This document shows positions 10,176-19,596 of a stretch of 64,000 nucleotides of DNA, one piece after another. Each line of letters starts with the position of its first letter. Positions within the stretch are counted from its first letter, which is position 1. The notes below the pieces were generated by a model. The model was not told the DNA's origin. It saw only the letters and a program-made list of their open reading frames with translations, and made no database searches. Position numbers and translations under genes: made by a program. The DNA comes from Pelotomaculum thermopropionicum SI (GTDB lineage: Bacteria > Bacillota > Desulfotomaculia > Desulfotomaculales > Pelotomaculaceae): contig AP009389.1 in assembly GCA_000010565.1 (NCBI GenBank), forward strand, positions 1,798,001 to 1,862,000, written 5' to 3'.

Positions 10176-10605
10176 TTGAGAGCCCCTCTCCAGGATCTGC
10201 CTGCCTGATGGCGGTTATAATACCGTCCTCAAGGACAACTTCAACCCCCAGCACTTTGCGCCAGTCGTCTCCCACCCGGAGTTCCACAGGACCTTCCATC
10301 CTGGCCAGGATTACCTCCGAACCCAGGGCCAACTGTCCCACTTCCTTCAGCCTTTCAATCAGCTTCCGGCGCCTTTCATGCCTGTGCTGACGTTCCTGTT
10401 CCAGGTGCTGCCTGGCAGCAGCTATCCCTTGAGGATTCTTCTTTTCCAGTTCGGCAGCCAGCCTCTTTTCCTGAAAATCCAGGTGCTGCAACTCCAGTTC
10501 GACCCGCCTCAGGGCTTCCTGAAGCTCCGCTGCCACTTCCCGCTTATATGCCTCTGTAACTTTCACCTTGACCAGAACTGGCCGGAACAGGGTCAGCCTT
10601 TCCAT
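10168..10605 (-). CDS. ylqD: YlqD-family protein
   Basis: About 145 aa, matching Bacillus YlqD in position (between the KH-domain gene and rimM) and character. A central charged coiled coil (about residues 30-100, many Glu, Gln, Arg) is followed by a small beta-rich tail ([25 protein letters not shown]). The biochemical role is not established. The ORF is open to 10626, but the ATG at 10605 follows CGGGAGGT at ideal spacing. Confidence 0.85.
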
Positions 10606-10644
10606 CCAGGACCTCCCGAAATTCACATGGAGATTAAAATTCCG

Positions 10645-10872
10645 TCAAATTATTTCAACCACAACCTTTTTCTTCTGCCTGGTTGCGGCAGCCTTAACCA
10701 CAGTTCGTATAGCCCTGGCAATGCGGCCCTGCTTGCCGATTACTTTACCCATATCCTCCGGGGCTACTTTTAGCTCAATGACTATAGACTTGTCTTTTTC
10801 AATCATATCGACAACTACTTTTTCAGGCTGGTCAACAAGGGCTTTGGCCAGGATTTCCACAAGTTGTTTCAT
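10645..10872 (-). CDS. khpA: KH-domain RNA-binding protein KhpA (YlqC)
   Basis: 75-aa single KH domain. The diagnostic GKVIGKQGRIARAIRTVV loop (GxxG-type) lies in the second half, with a basic tail of Lys and Arg. KhpA binds RNA, usually with KhpB, and affects cell division and small-RNA biology in Gram-positives. It lies directly after rpsP and before ylqD, the standard Firmicute order. Confidence 0.95.
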   Translation of the reverse strand: MKQLVEILAKALVDQPEKVVVDMIEKDKSIVIELKVAPEDMGKVIGKQGRIARAIRTVVKAAATRQKKKVVVEII

Positions 10873-10892
10873 TAAAAAGTAGCCTCCCTAAT

Positions 10893-11159
10893 CTATTGAC
10901 CCTCTCCCGCTGTCTTTTTCAAAACCCCGGCTTTGGTGAGCAGGGCTTTGGCCGTATCGGAAAGCTGTGCTCCTTTTTTCAGCCAGTCCAGGGCCCTCTC
11001 CGCATTGACGTTAATTACCGCCGGTTTTTTAAGGGGATCGTAATAGCCTATTTCCTCAATAAACCTGCCGTCCCGCGGAGAACGGGAATCGGCAACCACT
11101 ATGCGGTAAAACGGTGCCTTCTTGGCACCCATTCTCCTCAAGCGAATTTTAACAGCCAC
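10893..11159 (-). CDS. rpsP: 30S ribosomal protein S16
   Basis: 88-aa S16 with the family start [31 protein letters not shown] and the GYYDPL motif. It heads the rpsP-khpA-ylqD-rimM-trmD-rplS run. AGGAGGTGAAGG lies upstream of the ATG. Confidence 0.97.
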   Translation of the reverse strand: MAVKIRLRRMGAKKAPFYRIVVADSRSPRDGRFIEEIGYYDPLKKPAVINVNAERALDWLKKGAQLSDTAKALLTKAGVLKKTAGEGQ

Positions 11160-11220
11160 GCGCCTTCACCTCCTTTTCCTGTCCAGATCTCCATATAATA
11201 ATGACATCATTTACAGCGGT

Positions 11221-12573
11221 TCAATTAAAGAAGGGCAGCTTCGGCATCTTGCCGCTTTTCTTTAATGCCTTTTCCATATCCACAAACTGCTTCATCATCT
11301 TTTTGGTCTGCTCAAACTGCTTCAACAGCCGGTTAACTTCCTGCACCGAGGTGCCGCTCCCTTTTGCTATCCGCCTTTTCCGGCTGCCGTTCAGCACCCG
11401 TTCAGGGTCGCGCCTTTCTTCAGGCGTCATGGATCTTATGATAGCCTCGACATACACAAGCTCTTTCTCATCCACCTGAATGTCTTTTAACTTTTTAATG
11501 CCGCCCAGCCCGGGAATCATGCTCAGAATCTGCTCGAGAGGGCCCAGTTTCTTGACCTGGGTCAACTGTTCCAGAAAGTCTTCCAGGGTAAATTCCATGC
11601 TCCGGATTTTTTTCTGCATCCTGGCCATCTGTTCGGCGTTAAAGTTTTCCTGGGCCTTTTCAATCAAGGTGAGCACATCGCCCATGCCCAGAATCCGTTC
11701 CGCCATCCGGTCGGGGTGAAAAGGCTCCAGGGCATCAAGTTTTTCCCCCAGGCCGGCAAATTTAATCGGTTTCCCCGTAACCGCCCGGACAGACAGGGCG
11801 GCCCCGCCCCGGGTATCGCCATCCAGCTTGGTCAGAATTACTCCGTCCAGGCCCAGCCTGCTGTTGAAAGTTTCGGCCACGCCAACCGCGGCCTGGCCGG
11901 TCATGGCGTCCACCACCAGGAGCACTTCGTGAGGCCTGATGGCCTCTTTCATTGCTTCCAGTTCGGCCATCAGCTCTTCGTTCACTTCCTGGCGGCCGGC
12001 AGTATCGATAATGACAACATCCCGCCCTCCGGTAACGGCACTTTCTGCAGCAGCCAGGCCGATTGAAACGGGCTCCTTTCCGGTACCGTCAGCAAAAACC
12101 GGTATGCCCAGTTGTTCGCCCAGCACCTGCAGTTGCTTTACTGCCGCAGGGCGGTAGACGTCTGCCGCCACCAGGAGAGGCCGCCTGCCCTGCTTGCGCA
12201 GGTAATTGGCCAACTTGGCCGAGGTGGTGGTCTTGCCGGCTCCGTTCAACCCCACCATCATAATTACGGTAGGAGGCTTAGGAGCCATATTGATCTTGCT
12301 GTTCGACCCGCCCATTAAAGCCACCAGTTCACCGTGCACTACCTTAACAACATGCTGGGCGGGATTCAAACTTTCAATCAGTTCCTGTCCTACAGCCTTT
12401 TCTTTAATCCGGGCGATAAAATCCTTAACCACCTTAAAGTTAACATCGGCCTCAAGAAGGGCCATCCGCACTTCCCGCAGCGCTTCATTGACATCAGCTT
12501 CGGTAAGGCGGCCTTTCCCCCTCAGTTTTCTAAAAGTTTCCTGCAGCCTTTCAGACAGACCGGCAAACACCAT
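11221..12573 (-). CDS. ffh: Signal recognition particle GTPase Ffh (SRP54)
   Basis: 450-aa Ffh. It has an N domain (LSERLQETFRKLRGKG), a G domain with P-loop GLNGAGKTTTSAKLA, DTAGRQEV and TKLDGDTRGG, and a methionine-rich M domain that binds 4.5S RNA and signal peptides (MIPGLGG, SGTSVQEVNRLLKQFEQTKKMMKQF). It targets nascent membrane proteins to FtsY, encoded at 23615-24526. ylxM lies just upstream. Confidence 0.97.
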   Translation of the reverse strand: MVFAGLSERLQETFRKLRGKGRLTEADVNEALREVRMALLEADVNFKVVKDFIARIKEKAVGQELIESLNPAQHVVKVVHGELVALMGGSNSKINMAPKPPTVIMMVGLNGAGKTTTSAKLANYLRKQGRRPLLVAADVYRPAAVKQLQVLGEQLGIPVFADGTGKEPVSIGLAAAESAVTGGRDVVIIDTAGRQEVNEELMAELEAMKEAIRPHEVLLVVDAMTGQAAVGVAETFNSRLGLDGVILTKLDGDTRGGAALSVRAVTGKPIKFAGLGEKLDALEPFHPDRMAERILGMGDVLTLIEKAQENFNAEQMARMQKKIRSMEFTLEDFLEQLTQVKKLGPLEQILSMIPGLGGIKKLKDIQVDEKELVYVEAIIRSMTPEERRDPERVLNGSRKRRIAKGSGTSVQEVNRLLKQFEQTKKMMKQFVDMEKALKKSGKMPKLPFFN

Positions 12574-12634
12574 CAGCCCCTCCCTCCAGGCCTTTCTAAT
12601 TTAATCAATACTACCCGAAAAACTAAATACCCGG

Positions 12635-12994
12635 CTACTTCCCTGCCGTTCCAATAACTTCCTGCAAAATCTCCCTTACCTTTCCAATTCTCTCATCCTG
12701 ATACGATCGCTCGCATTCTTCCAGAAGGGTCACCGCAACACCCAGCTTTTCCCTGTCATTATTAAACTTTTCCACCAGGCCGAGCTTTTTCTCGTATTCG
12801 CATAAAAGCTGCTCCGCCCTTTTTAAGGTGTCATGCACCGCCTGGCGGGTCACTGCATATTCATCGGCAATTTCTCCAAGTGACAGGTTCTGGCAGTAGT
12901 AAAGCTCAATAAAGTTTTTCTGGCGTTCGGTTAACAGTTGCCCGTAAAAGTCATAAAGCAGGTTCATCAAGGCTACTTTTTCGATTTCGATCAA
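12635..12994 (-). CDS. ylxM: YlxM-type HTH protein (UPF0122), SRP-associated
   Basis: 119-aa sigma-70-region-4-like helix-turn-helix protein (LTERQKNFIELYYCQNLSLGEIADEYAVTRQAVHDTLKRAEQLL). YlxM precedes ffh throughout Firmicutes and modulates SRP function. Here it is the first gene of the minus-strand run and has a consensus-like promoter immediately upstream. In Bacillus ftsY would precede it; here ftsY is about 10.6 kb away. Confidence 0.92.
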   Translation of the reverse strand: MIEIEKVALMNLLYDFYGQLLTERQKNFIELYYCQNLSLGEIADEYAVTRQAVHDTLKRAEQLLCEYEKKLGLVEKFNNDREKLGVAVTLLEECERSYQDERIGKVREILQEVIGTAGK

Positions 12995-13053
12995 TTTATC
13001 TCCACCGGCCCGTTATCGCTATGGCCTTTCAAGCTATTTAACTTTACAGATAG

Positions 13054-13082
13054 ATTTTACTTAACAGGGGCATAAATGTCAA
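13054..13082 (-). promoter_or_regulatory. Sigma-A-type promoter for ylxM-ffh operon
   Basis: On the minus strand TTGACA (13077-13082) and TAAAAT (13054-13059) are separated by exactly 17 bp, about 60 bp upstream of the ylxM start. This gives the ylxM-ffh-rpsP run its own promoter, consistent with its separation from ftsY. Confidence 0.75.
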
Positions 13083-13147
13083 GAAAATGAATTTTTTTTC
13101 CGGCCTGAAGGTTATTTTAACCATGCAGAGAAAATAATAAAACGGGG

Positions 13148-14611
13148 TTGAGCACAATTCTGAGCACATTCGGGGTGAAAAAATTGAAAGAACAAAAAAA
13201 CTGCCCGGGCCAAAAGGTAAAACCGGAAGGGTTTATTTCTCTTTCCGGCGCTTTGAAACAAAACCGGGAACAGGTGGTGGAAAACCATAAAACCTATTTG
13301 AATGCCGGCCTGGCCATGATGATGGGCCTTCTGAACTTCGACAAACAATTCGTTAGGGCTGAAGGGGTTTACGTTTGGGACAGCGACGGAAACCGGTACC
13401 TGGATTTTCTGGGCTCTTACGGCGCCCTGAACCTGGGCCACAACCACCCCAGGATCCTGGCCGCCTTAGACCGGGTAAAAGAGCTGCCCAATCTCCTGCA
13501 GGCCTCCCTGGGCACCTTACCGGCCGCCCTGGCAAAAAACCTGGCCGTCATAACACCCGGCAACCTCCAGCGCTCCTTTTTCTGCAACAGCGGTGCCGAA
13601 GCGGTAGAGGGTGCAATCAAGCTGGCACGGGCAGCTACCGGCCGCCCGGAAGTAGTATACTGCGACGGCTCCTTTCACGGTAAAACCATGGGAGCCCTGT
13701 CGGCAACCGGGCGGGAAAAGTACCAAAAGCCGTTCCGGCCCCTGCTCCCCGGATTCTCGCCGGTGCCTTTCGGCAATCTGGATGCGCTGGAAGCAAAACT
13801 AAAAGAAAAGACGGCTGCTGCCTTTATTGTCGAACCTATTCAGGGTGAAGGCGGTATTATCATACCGCCCGACGGCTACCTGGCTGGCGTAAGGCAACTC
13901 TGTTCCAGATACGGCACGCTGCTAATTGTGGATGAGGTTCAAACCGGCCTGGGGCGCACCGGCAGGATGTTTGCCTGCCAGTACGAGGAGGTTACGCCGG
14001 ATATAATGTGCCTGGCCAAGTCCCTAGGCGGCGGCATCATGCCCATTGGAACCTACATAACCACTGATGAAACCTGGAAAAAGGCATACGGCGGCATGGA
14101 CAGGGCCCTGCTCCACACATCAACGTTCGGCGGCAATACCTGGGCGGCGGCCGCTGCCATTGCCACCCTGGAGGTGCTTTACGAAGAAAACCTGCCTGAG
14201 AAGGCCCGGGAAAACGGCGAGTATCTGCTGTCGGCACTGCTCGGCTTAAAAGAAAAGTACCCGCTTATTAAGGATGTGCGGGGGCGCGGCCTGATGGCCG
14301 GAATTGAATTCAGCCAGCCGGGCGGCCTGGCGGCAAAGGCCTCCTTCGGCCTGGTCAACAAACTTTCGGAAGAATATCTGGGCAGCATGGTGGCCGGAGA
14401 ACTTTTAAACAAGCACCGCATTATTACTGCATTCACCTTAAACAACCCGAACATAATCAGGCTGGAACCGCCCCTGAACGTAACCAGGGAGCAAATCGAC
14501 ATTCTCCTTGACGCGCTGGAAGACATTTTTTCCTCCCACAAAGGGCTTTTCAGCATGGCCGCGGCAAGCGCCAGAACGGCTCTAAAGTCGCTGGTGGGAA
14601 TAAAGAAATAA
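13148..14611 (+). CDS. Class-III PLP aminotransferase (putrescine/ornithine aminotransferase-like)
   Basis: 487-aa class-III aminotransferase. Seen: NSGAEAVEGAIKLARA (PLP phosphate site), DGSFHGKTMGALSATG, DEVQTGLGRTG (Asp binding the PLP ring nitrogen) and LAKSLGGGIMPIG containing the Schiff-base Lys. The long N-terminal region before FDKQFVRAEGVYVWDSDGNRYLD resembles putrescine aminotransferase (YgjG) more than ArgD. Substrate is uncertain: putrescine, acetylornithine or another omega-amino compound. Start is ambiguous among TTG 13148, GTG 13175 and TTG 13184; the last has GGGGTGA upstream. The gene stands alone, divergent from ylxM, and ends in a hairpin terminator. Confidence 0.85.
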   Translation: MSTILSTFGVKKLKEQKNCPGQKVKPEGFISLSGALKQNREQVVENHKTYLNAGLAMMMGLLNFDKQFVRAEGVYVWDSDGNRYLDFLGSYGALNLGHNHPRILAALDRVKELPNLLQASLGTLPAALAKNLAVITPGNLQRSFFCNSGAEAVEGAIKLARAATGRPEVVYCDGSFHGKTMGALSATGREKYQKPFRPLLPGFSPVPFGNLDALEAKLKEKTAAAFIVEPIQGEGGIIIPPDGYLAGVRQLCSRYGTLLIVDEVQTGLGRTGRMFACQYEEVTPDIMCLAKSLGGGIMPIGTYITTDETWKKAYGGMDRALLHTSTFGGNTWAAAAAIATLEVLYEENLPEKARENGEYLLSALLGLKEKYPLIKDVRGRGLMAGIEFSQPGGLAAKASFGLVNKLSEEYLGSMVAGELLNKHRIITAFTLNNPNIIRLEPPLNVTREQIDILLDALEDIFSSHKGLFSMAAASARTALKSLVGIKK

Positions 14612-14642
14612 AAAGGGGACAGGTTTTTGGCTGTCCCTTTTT
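14612..14642. terminator. Intrinsic terminator between the aminotransferase and GGDEF genes
   Basis: GGGGACAG (14615-14622) pairs with CTGTCCC (14631-14637) across a short T/G-rich loop, flanked by A and T runs. It sits between two convergent genes and can serve both. Confidence 0.8.
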
Positions 14643-14659
14643 GGTCCGATACCGGCCTC

Positions 14660-15718
14660 TTAAACCGTGCCCAGGAACGACGGACTGACCAGGTTGCGGC
14701 CCTGTGCCTTGGCCTTATACATTTCCTCATCGGCCCGGGCTAGCAGGCGGTCAATCAGGGAGTTGTGGTAATGCTCCTCCTTGCCGTTAAAAGTCGTCAC
14801 TCCCAGGCTGATGGTCAGTTTCAGAAAACCGTAGGTGGTTTCAAAAGGCCACCGGCTTACTGTATCCCTGAGCCTTTCGGCAAGCACAAGGGCCTCCTGA
14901 AACCCCGTAAAAGGCGCAATGACAACAAACTCCTCTCCCCCGTAGCGGCCCAGCACATCGGCCGTCCTGATGCACCCGGACAAAACCTTTACCACATCTT
15001 TAAGAACTTCATCGCCAACCTGATGGCCGTGTGTATCGTTAACCTTCTTGAAGTGATCGATGTCGATCATTATTAGCGAAAGGGGCAAGCCATGCCTGGC
15101 GGCGACGGCCAGTTCTTGCTCAAGCTGGCTTATGATGTAGCGCCGGTTATAGGCGCCGGTAAGCGGGTCCGTAATGGACAGCAGTTCCAGGCGGGAATTA
15201 ACCCGCGCCAGTTCTTCTTTTTGCACCGATATCTCCCGCTTCTGCTCCTCCAGCAGGGCAACCTGCCTGAACAGGTTTTCGCGTTCCTCTTTCAGCTTCA
15301 AAGACATTTTGTTGAAGTTCTCGGCCAGCGCTTCAATTTCCAGATTGGACCTGAGATTAAAAGTAATTCCGTAATCGCCCCGGGCAATCCGGTCTGCTCC
15401 TTCAGAAAGCAGTTCCAGCGGATGGGTAAGCTTGCGGGCTATAATTACAGCCAGCGGCAGAGATGCGGCAATCACCAAAACGGCGGCCACAAAACCGGAA
15501 ATGGCAGATGCCCTGGTTATATTTACCGTTTCGTAGTGGCCCCACAAAATTTCAACAGGAAGTCTGGCAAAACCTTGAACGGCAAAGCGATAGCCGACGG
15601 CAACAGCTACCAGCGAGGGAACCATAGCAAGAACCAGGAAGCCGGCCAGGATCAGGTTTCTGATTTTGCCGTACCAGAACCACTCAAACAAGGTTTCCAC
15701 CACCAGAATTAACCACAA
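14660..15718 (-). CDS. Membrane-bound diguanylate cyclase (HAMP-GGDEF)
   Basis: 352-aa protein with an N-terminal membrane helix (about 20-45), a short extracytoplasmic loop of roughly 30 residues and a second helix (about 75-95). A HAMP domain (IARKLTHPLELLSEGADRIARGDYG), a coiled coil and a C-terminal GGDEF domain follow. The active-site signature is GGEEF within RYGGEEFVV, so it should make cyclic di-GMP. I see no clear RxxD inhibitory site immediately upstream of it. The input loop is too short for a normal Cache domain, so the signal is unknown. It is monocistronic, between two terminators. Confidence 0.9.
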   Translation of the reverse strand: MWLILVVETLFEWFWYGKIRNLILAGFLVLAMVPSLVAVAVGYRFAVQGFARLPVEILWGHYETVNITRASAISGFVAAVLVIAASLPLAVIIARKLTHPLELLSEGADRIARGDYGITFNLRSNLEIEALAENFNKMSLKLKEERENLFRQVALLEEQKREISVQKEELARVNSRLELLSITDPLTGAYNRRYIISQLEQELAVAARHGLPLSLIMIDIDHFKKVNDTHGHQVGDEVLKDVVKVLSGCIRTADVLGRYGGEEFVVIAPFTGFQEALVLAERLRDTVSRWPFETTYGFLKLTISLGVTTFNGKEEHYHNSLIDRLLARADEEMYKAKAQGRNLVSPSFLGTV

Positions 15719-15777
15719 CTACAATTATTTCTGTTTAATTTAATATTTTCCTGCTCGCAATTTATGATTTAAAAATT

Positions 15778-15805
15778 TTGCCCTTTCTCAGAAAAGAAAG
15801 GGCAA
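15778..15805. terminator. Intrinsic terminator after mtaD
   Basis: A perfect 11-bp stem, TTGCCCTTTCT (15778-15788) with AGAAAGGGCAA (15795-15805), with a 6-nt loop. On the minus strand it is followed by AAAATTTTTAA, so it ends the mtnP-mtnA-ahcY-mtaD transcript. Confidence 0.8.
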
Positions 15806-15811
15806 TGGGCT

Positions 15812-17113
15812 TCATTCCCTGTTAACCAGGCGCAAAGCACGCTTCTGCGCTTCCGCCATAATTTTTTCCTCATCCAGGTTTAAAACCTGCCTTTTCTCCA
15901 TGACTACTTTCCCGTTGATTATAACAGTGTCCACGTCGGCCGACTGGGCGGCATAAACAAGGTGGGCAATTAGATCGTGTTGCGGGCACAGGTGGGGACG
16001 GCGAAAGTCTACCAGAATAAGGTCGGCTTTCATGCCGGGCTTAAGCAGGCCGACGTCCTTCAGGCCGAGGGCCAGCGCCCCTCCAGCGGTAGCCATCCGC
16101 AGCGCCTCAAAAGACGGCAGGGCCAGCGGGTCGCCGGTGGAAACCTTGTGCAACAGGGATGCACTGCGCATCTCTTCCAGCATATCGAGGTTATTGTTGC
16201 TGGCCGCCCCATCCGTGCCCAGCCCAACTGCCGCTCCGGCCTGAAGCAGTTCGGTTACCGGAGCTATCCCGCTGGCCAGCTTCATATTGCTTTCCGGACA
16301 GTGGGCAATACCTACCCTTTTAGCAGAAAGTATCTCTATGTCGCCTTCATCCAGGTGGACACAGTGGGCAGCCAGTACCGGCAGCTCAAAAACCCCGGCG
16401 GCGTCCAGGTAACGGACCGGTGTGGTGCCGTATCCGGCCCGGATTTGTTCAATTTCATCCCTTGTCTCGGCTACGTGGATGTGAATGCCTGCACCCTCCC
16501 TGGCAGCCAGATCGACCACTTTTTTTAAATATTCAGGAGGGCAGGTGTAGGGAGCGTGCGGTCCGAACATGGCTGTAATCCTTCCGTCGGCCCCGCCGTT
16601 CCATTCCCTGACAAAGCTCAGGCTTTCATCGATGGCTTTCCGGGCACCTGAACCAACGCCAATCATGCCCCGTGAAAGGCAAGCCCGCATCCCGCTTTCT
16701 TCAACAGCCGCCGCCACCCTTTCCATGGAAAAATACATATCGGCAAAGGTGGTTGTTCCAGACTTAATCATCTCCAGGCAGCACAGCATGGTCCCCCAGT
16801 AGATGTCCTCCGGCTGCAGCCTTTCCTCCACCGGCCAGATCTTCTCGGAAAGCCACTTCATCAAGGGCATGTCGTCGGCGTAACTGCGCAGCAGGGTCAT
16901 GGCAGCATGCGTATGGCAGTTGACGAAACCTGGCATGGCCACCATGCCTGTTCCGTCAATTGAACGCCCCGGCCTGAATCCCTCCGGTACAGATCCGCGC
17001 GGGCCGACGGACAGAATGCTGTTTCCGGCAATTGCTATCTCCCCGTCCCTGTAAACACCGTCAGGTCCCTCCATGGTAAGCACTGTGGCTCCCTGGATTA
17101 ATATATTTGCCAT
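15812..17113 (-). CDS. mtaD: 5-methylthioadenosine / S-adenosylhomocysteine deaminase
   Basis: 433-aa amidohydrolase of the MTA/SAH deaminase (TrzA/AtzA-like) family. Metal and catalytic motifs are NCHTHAAMTLLRSYADD (HxH), HIHVAET, LAAHCVHLDEGDIE and GLGTDGAASNNNLDML. It converts MTA and SAH to the inosine forms. The ORF is open to 17191, but that extension overlaps ahcY; ATG 17113 follows GGAGGGG. It is last in the four-gene SAM-byproduct cluster. Deamination beside a phosphorylase (mtnP) and a hydrolase (ahcY) suggests two disposal routes. Confidence 0.9.
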   Translation of the reverse strand: MANILIQGATVLTMEGPDGVYRDGEIAIAGNSILSVGPRGSVPEGFRPGRSIDGTGMVAMPGFVNCHTHAAMTLLRSYADDMPLMKWLSEKIWPVEERLQPEDIYWGTMLCCLEMIKSGTTTFADMYFSMERVAAAVEESGMRACLSRGMIGVGSGARKAIDESLSFVREWNGGADGRITAMFGPHAPYTCPPEYLKKVVDLAAREGAGIHIHVAETRDEIEQIRAGYGTTPVRYLDAAGVFELPVLAAHCVHLDEGDIEILSAKRVGIAHCPESNMKLASGIAPVTELLQAGAAVGLGTDGAASNNNLDMLEEMRSASLLHKVSTGDPLALPSFEALRMATAGGALALGLKDVGLLKPGMKADLILVDFRRPHLCPQHDLIAHLVYAAQSADVDTVIINGKVVMEKRQVLNLDEEKIMAEAQKRALRLVNRE

Positions 17114-17174
17114 ACTCACCCCTCCATTCATTTGCCGGCCCGCTTTTCTTAAGGCCGTTTTGCTTACCGCAACC

Positions 17175-18425
17175 TTACCCCCGCCACTCATTTAAATAAG
17201 ATTCCTGCTCTTCGGTCAGGCTGTCGATCTTGATTCCCATCGACTTAAGCTTTAAATCGGCAACCTTGCGATCAATTTCTTCCGGAACGCGGTACAGCCG
17301 CTTTTCCATTTTTCCGCTGTTTTCAACTATGTATCTGGCCGAAAGGGCCTGAACGGCAAAAGACATATCCATAATTTCAGCCGGGTGGCCGTCGCCGGCA
17401 GCCAGGTTGACCAGCCTGCCTTCGGCCAGAAGGTAAATTTTCCGGCCATCGGGCATGGTAAACTCCTCAATGTTCTGGCGCGCCAGCCGCCGCTCCACGG
17501 CAAGGCCGGCCAGGTCCGGCTTGCTTATCTCCACGTCAAAGTGACCGGCGTTGGCCAGCACGGCCCCGTCTTTCATTCTTTCGAAATGCTGACGGCGCAG
17601 GACGTCCCGGCAGCCCGTCACGGTAATAAAAATATCGCCCTGGCCGGCAGCATCCTCGCTGCCCATTACCTGGTAGCCGTCCATGCATGCCTCAATTGCC
17701 CTTACCGGATCTACCTCGCAAACAATAACCCTTGCTCCCAGCCCCCTGGCGCGCATGGCAACGCCCTTGCCGCACCAGCCGTAACCCAGCACCACCACAG
17801 TTTTTCCTGCCACCACCAAATTGGTGGTGCGCATGATGCCGGACCAGGCTGATTCGCCGGTGCCATAGCGGTTGTCAAAAAGGAATTTACAGAAAGCGTC
17901 GTTTACCGCCAGCATGGGGAAAAGCAGCATGCCCTCTCTTTCCAGGGCCTTTAATCGCCTAATTCCGGTAGTGGTCTCTTCACAGCCGCCAATGATTTCA
18001 GGCGCCTGCTCCTTGCGCTCTGTATGCAAGAGGTAAACCAGGTCACCGCCATCGTCAATTACTACCTGGGGCCGCCTGTCAAGCACGCACAGGAGGTGGG
18101 TCCTGTACTCCGCGTCCGTCGCATTGTACCAGGCGTAGACGTTCATCCCGGAAACGGCCAGGGCTGCTGCCACGTCATCCTGGGTAGACAGCGGGTTCGA
18201 CCCGGTAATGGAAACCTCCGCGCCCCCGGCGCGGATGACCTCGGCCAGATAGGCCGTTTTGGCCTCCAGGTGAATGGAAAGAGCTACCCTTAAGCCTTTA
18301 AAGGGCAGGTCCCTTTCAAACTCCTCCCTGATCGCATTCAGCACGGGCATATGCGCCCTGACCCAGTCTATTTTAAGCCTTCCGGACGGGGCAAGGCTTA
18401 TATCCCTAACAATATAGCCGGGCAT
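17175..18425 (-). CDS. ahcY: Adenosylhomocysteinase (S-adenosylhomocysteine hydrolase)
   Basis: 416-aa NAD-dependent SAH hydrolase, producing homocysteine and adenosine. The NAD Rossmann motif is [24 protein letters not shown]. Substrate-site blocks include [35 protein letters not shown] and NAGHFDVEI. The length fits the short bacterial/archaeal type without the long insertion. GAGGTG lies five bases before the ATG, and mtnA ends only 9 bp upstream. Confidence 0.95.
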   Translation of the reverse strand: MPGYIVRDISLAPSGRLKIDWVRAHMPVLNAIREEFERDLPFKGLRVALSIHLEAKTAYLAEVIRAGGAEVSITGSNPLSTQDDVAAALAVSGMNVYAWYNATDAEYRTHLLCVLDRRPQVVIDDGGDLVYLLHTERKEQAPEIIGGCEETTTGIRRLKALEREGMLLFPMLAVNDAFCKFLFDNRYGTGESAWSGIMRTTNLVVAGKTVVVLGYGWCGKGVAMRARGLGARVIVCEVDPVRAIEACMDGYQVMGSEDAAGQGDIFITVTGCRDVLRRQHFERMKDGAVLANAGHFDVEISKPDLAGLAVERRLARQNIEEFTMPDGRKIYLLAEGRLVNLAAGDGHPAEIMDMSFAVQALSARYIVENSGKMEKRLYRVPEEIDRKVADLKLKSMGIKIDSLTEEQESYLNEWRG

Positions 18426-18434
18426 TTTTTCACC

Positions 18435-19547
18435 TCACAGGTTGCTTTTTCCATCTTCTGCGGTTAGTTCAATGACCAGGTTACGGTTTAATCCTTCCAC
18501 CGTTTTCCTTAGATTCTCATCATAGGGCGGTTTAACAATACCGCGATCGGTTATGATTGCCGTAATCAGCCGGGCAGGTGTAACATCGAAAGCCGGGTTC
18601 CAGACGTTCACGCCTTCAGGAGCAACAGGCCGGCCGGCCAGGTGGGTAACTTCGGAGCTATCTCTCTCTTCAATTGGTATTTCCTCTCCCGAAGCCAGGC
18701 TCAGATCGATGGTGGATACAGGAGCGGCTACATAAAACGGGATTTTGTGCTCTCTGGCCAGCACCGCCAGGCTGTAAGTCCCAATTTTGTTTGCCACGTC
18801 GCCGTTGGCGGCAATACGGTCGGCACCCACCACAACCAGATCAGCTTTTCCTTTGGCTAACAAATATCCGGCCATACTATCGGTAATCAGCGTTACTGGT
18901 ATGCCCTCCTGCAGCATTTCCCAGGCCGTTAACCTGGCCCCCTGGAGGAGCGGCCTGGTTTCGCCGGCGTATACGCTTACCCTCCTGCCTGCCTCGTGCG
19001 CTGCCCGGACCAATCCCAGGGCGGTCCCGTAGCCGGCCGTGGCCAGCGCCCCGGCATTGCAGTGGGTCAAAATGCGCGCCCCCTCGGGGATCAGTTCCAG
19101 TCCGTACCTGGCCATCCTGCGGTTGCCCGTTATATCTTCGCGAAAAATGGCCTGAGCTTCCTCAAGCAGCAGGTCGCAAAGCAGGCCGGCATCCTCCGGT
19201 TCTGCCAGACGCATTTTCCGGAGCATCCGGTTCAAGGCCCAGTGCAGGTTTACCGCCGTGGGACGGGTTGCAGCCAGTTCACGGGCCCTGGCCTCCAGTT
19301 CGGTTAAAAACTCTTTCTTTGTATTTGCCCTGATTTTTCTGGCAGCCAGGACCAGCCCGTACGCGGCGGCAGCACCTATGGCAGGGGCGCCCCTCACCGC
19401 CAGGCGTTTTATGGCCTCTGCCACGTCAGTATATTCAGTGCACTTTATATAACTCTTTTCGAAAGGAAGACGGGTCTGATCAAGCAGTTCGAGCAGACCG
19501 TCCCCCGTCCAGCGCATGGTATCCAGCACCTTATCCCCCGCTTTCAT
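18435..19547 (-). CDS. mtnA: S-methyl-5-thioribose-1-phosphate isomerase MtnA
   Basis: 370-aa member of the eIF2B/MtnA family that isomerises methylthioribose-1-phosphate in methionine salvage. Seen: RGAPAIGAAAAYG, THCNAGALATAGYGTALG, the catalytic-Cys/Asp region ITDSMAGYLL and VVGADRIAANGDVANKIGTY. The ORF is open to 19652, but ATG 19547 with GGTGGAG upstream matches the family start (MKAGDKVLDTMRW). It follows mtnP. No other salvage genes (mtnB, mtnW, mtnK) are in the window. Confidence 0.94.
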   Translation of the reverse strand: MKAGDKVLDTMRWTGDGLLELLDQTRLPFEKSYIKCTEYTDVAEAIKRLAVRGAPAIGAAAAYGLVLAARKIRANTKKEFLTELEARARELAATRPTAVNLHWALNRMLRKMRLAEPEDAGLLCDLLLEEAQAIFREDITGNRRMARYGLELIPEGARILTHCNAGALATAGYGTALGLVRAAHEAGRRVSVYAGETRPLLQGARLTAWEMLQEGIPVTLITDSMAGYLLAKGKADLVVVGADRIAANGDVANKIGTYSLAVLAREHKIPFYVAAPVSTIDLSLASGEEIPIEERDSSEVTHLAGRPVAPEGVNVWNPAFDVTPARLITAIITDRGIVKPPYDENLRKTVEGLNRNLVIELTAEDGKSNL

Positions 19548-19596
19548 TTCTCCACCCAGCAAGCTGAAATGCCAATCAGGCAGAGCGTCCCCTTTT

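Noticed and set aside
15092-15712. 206-codon plus-strand frame
   Set aside because: Antisense to the HAMP-GGDEF gene, which has clear domains.
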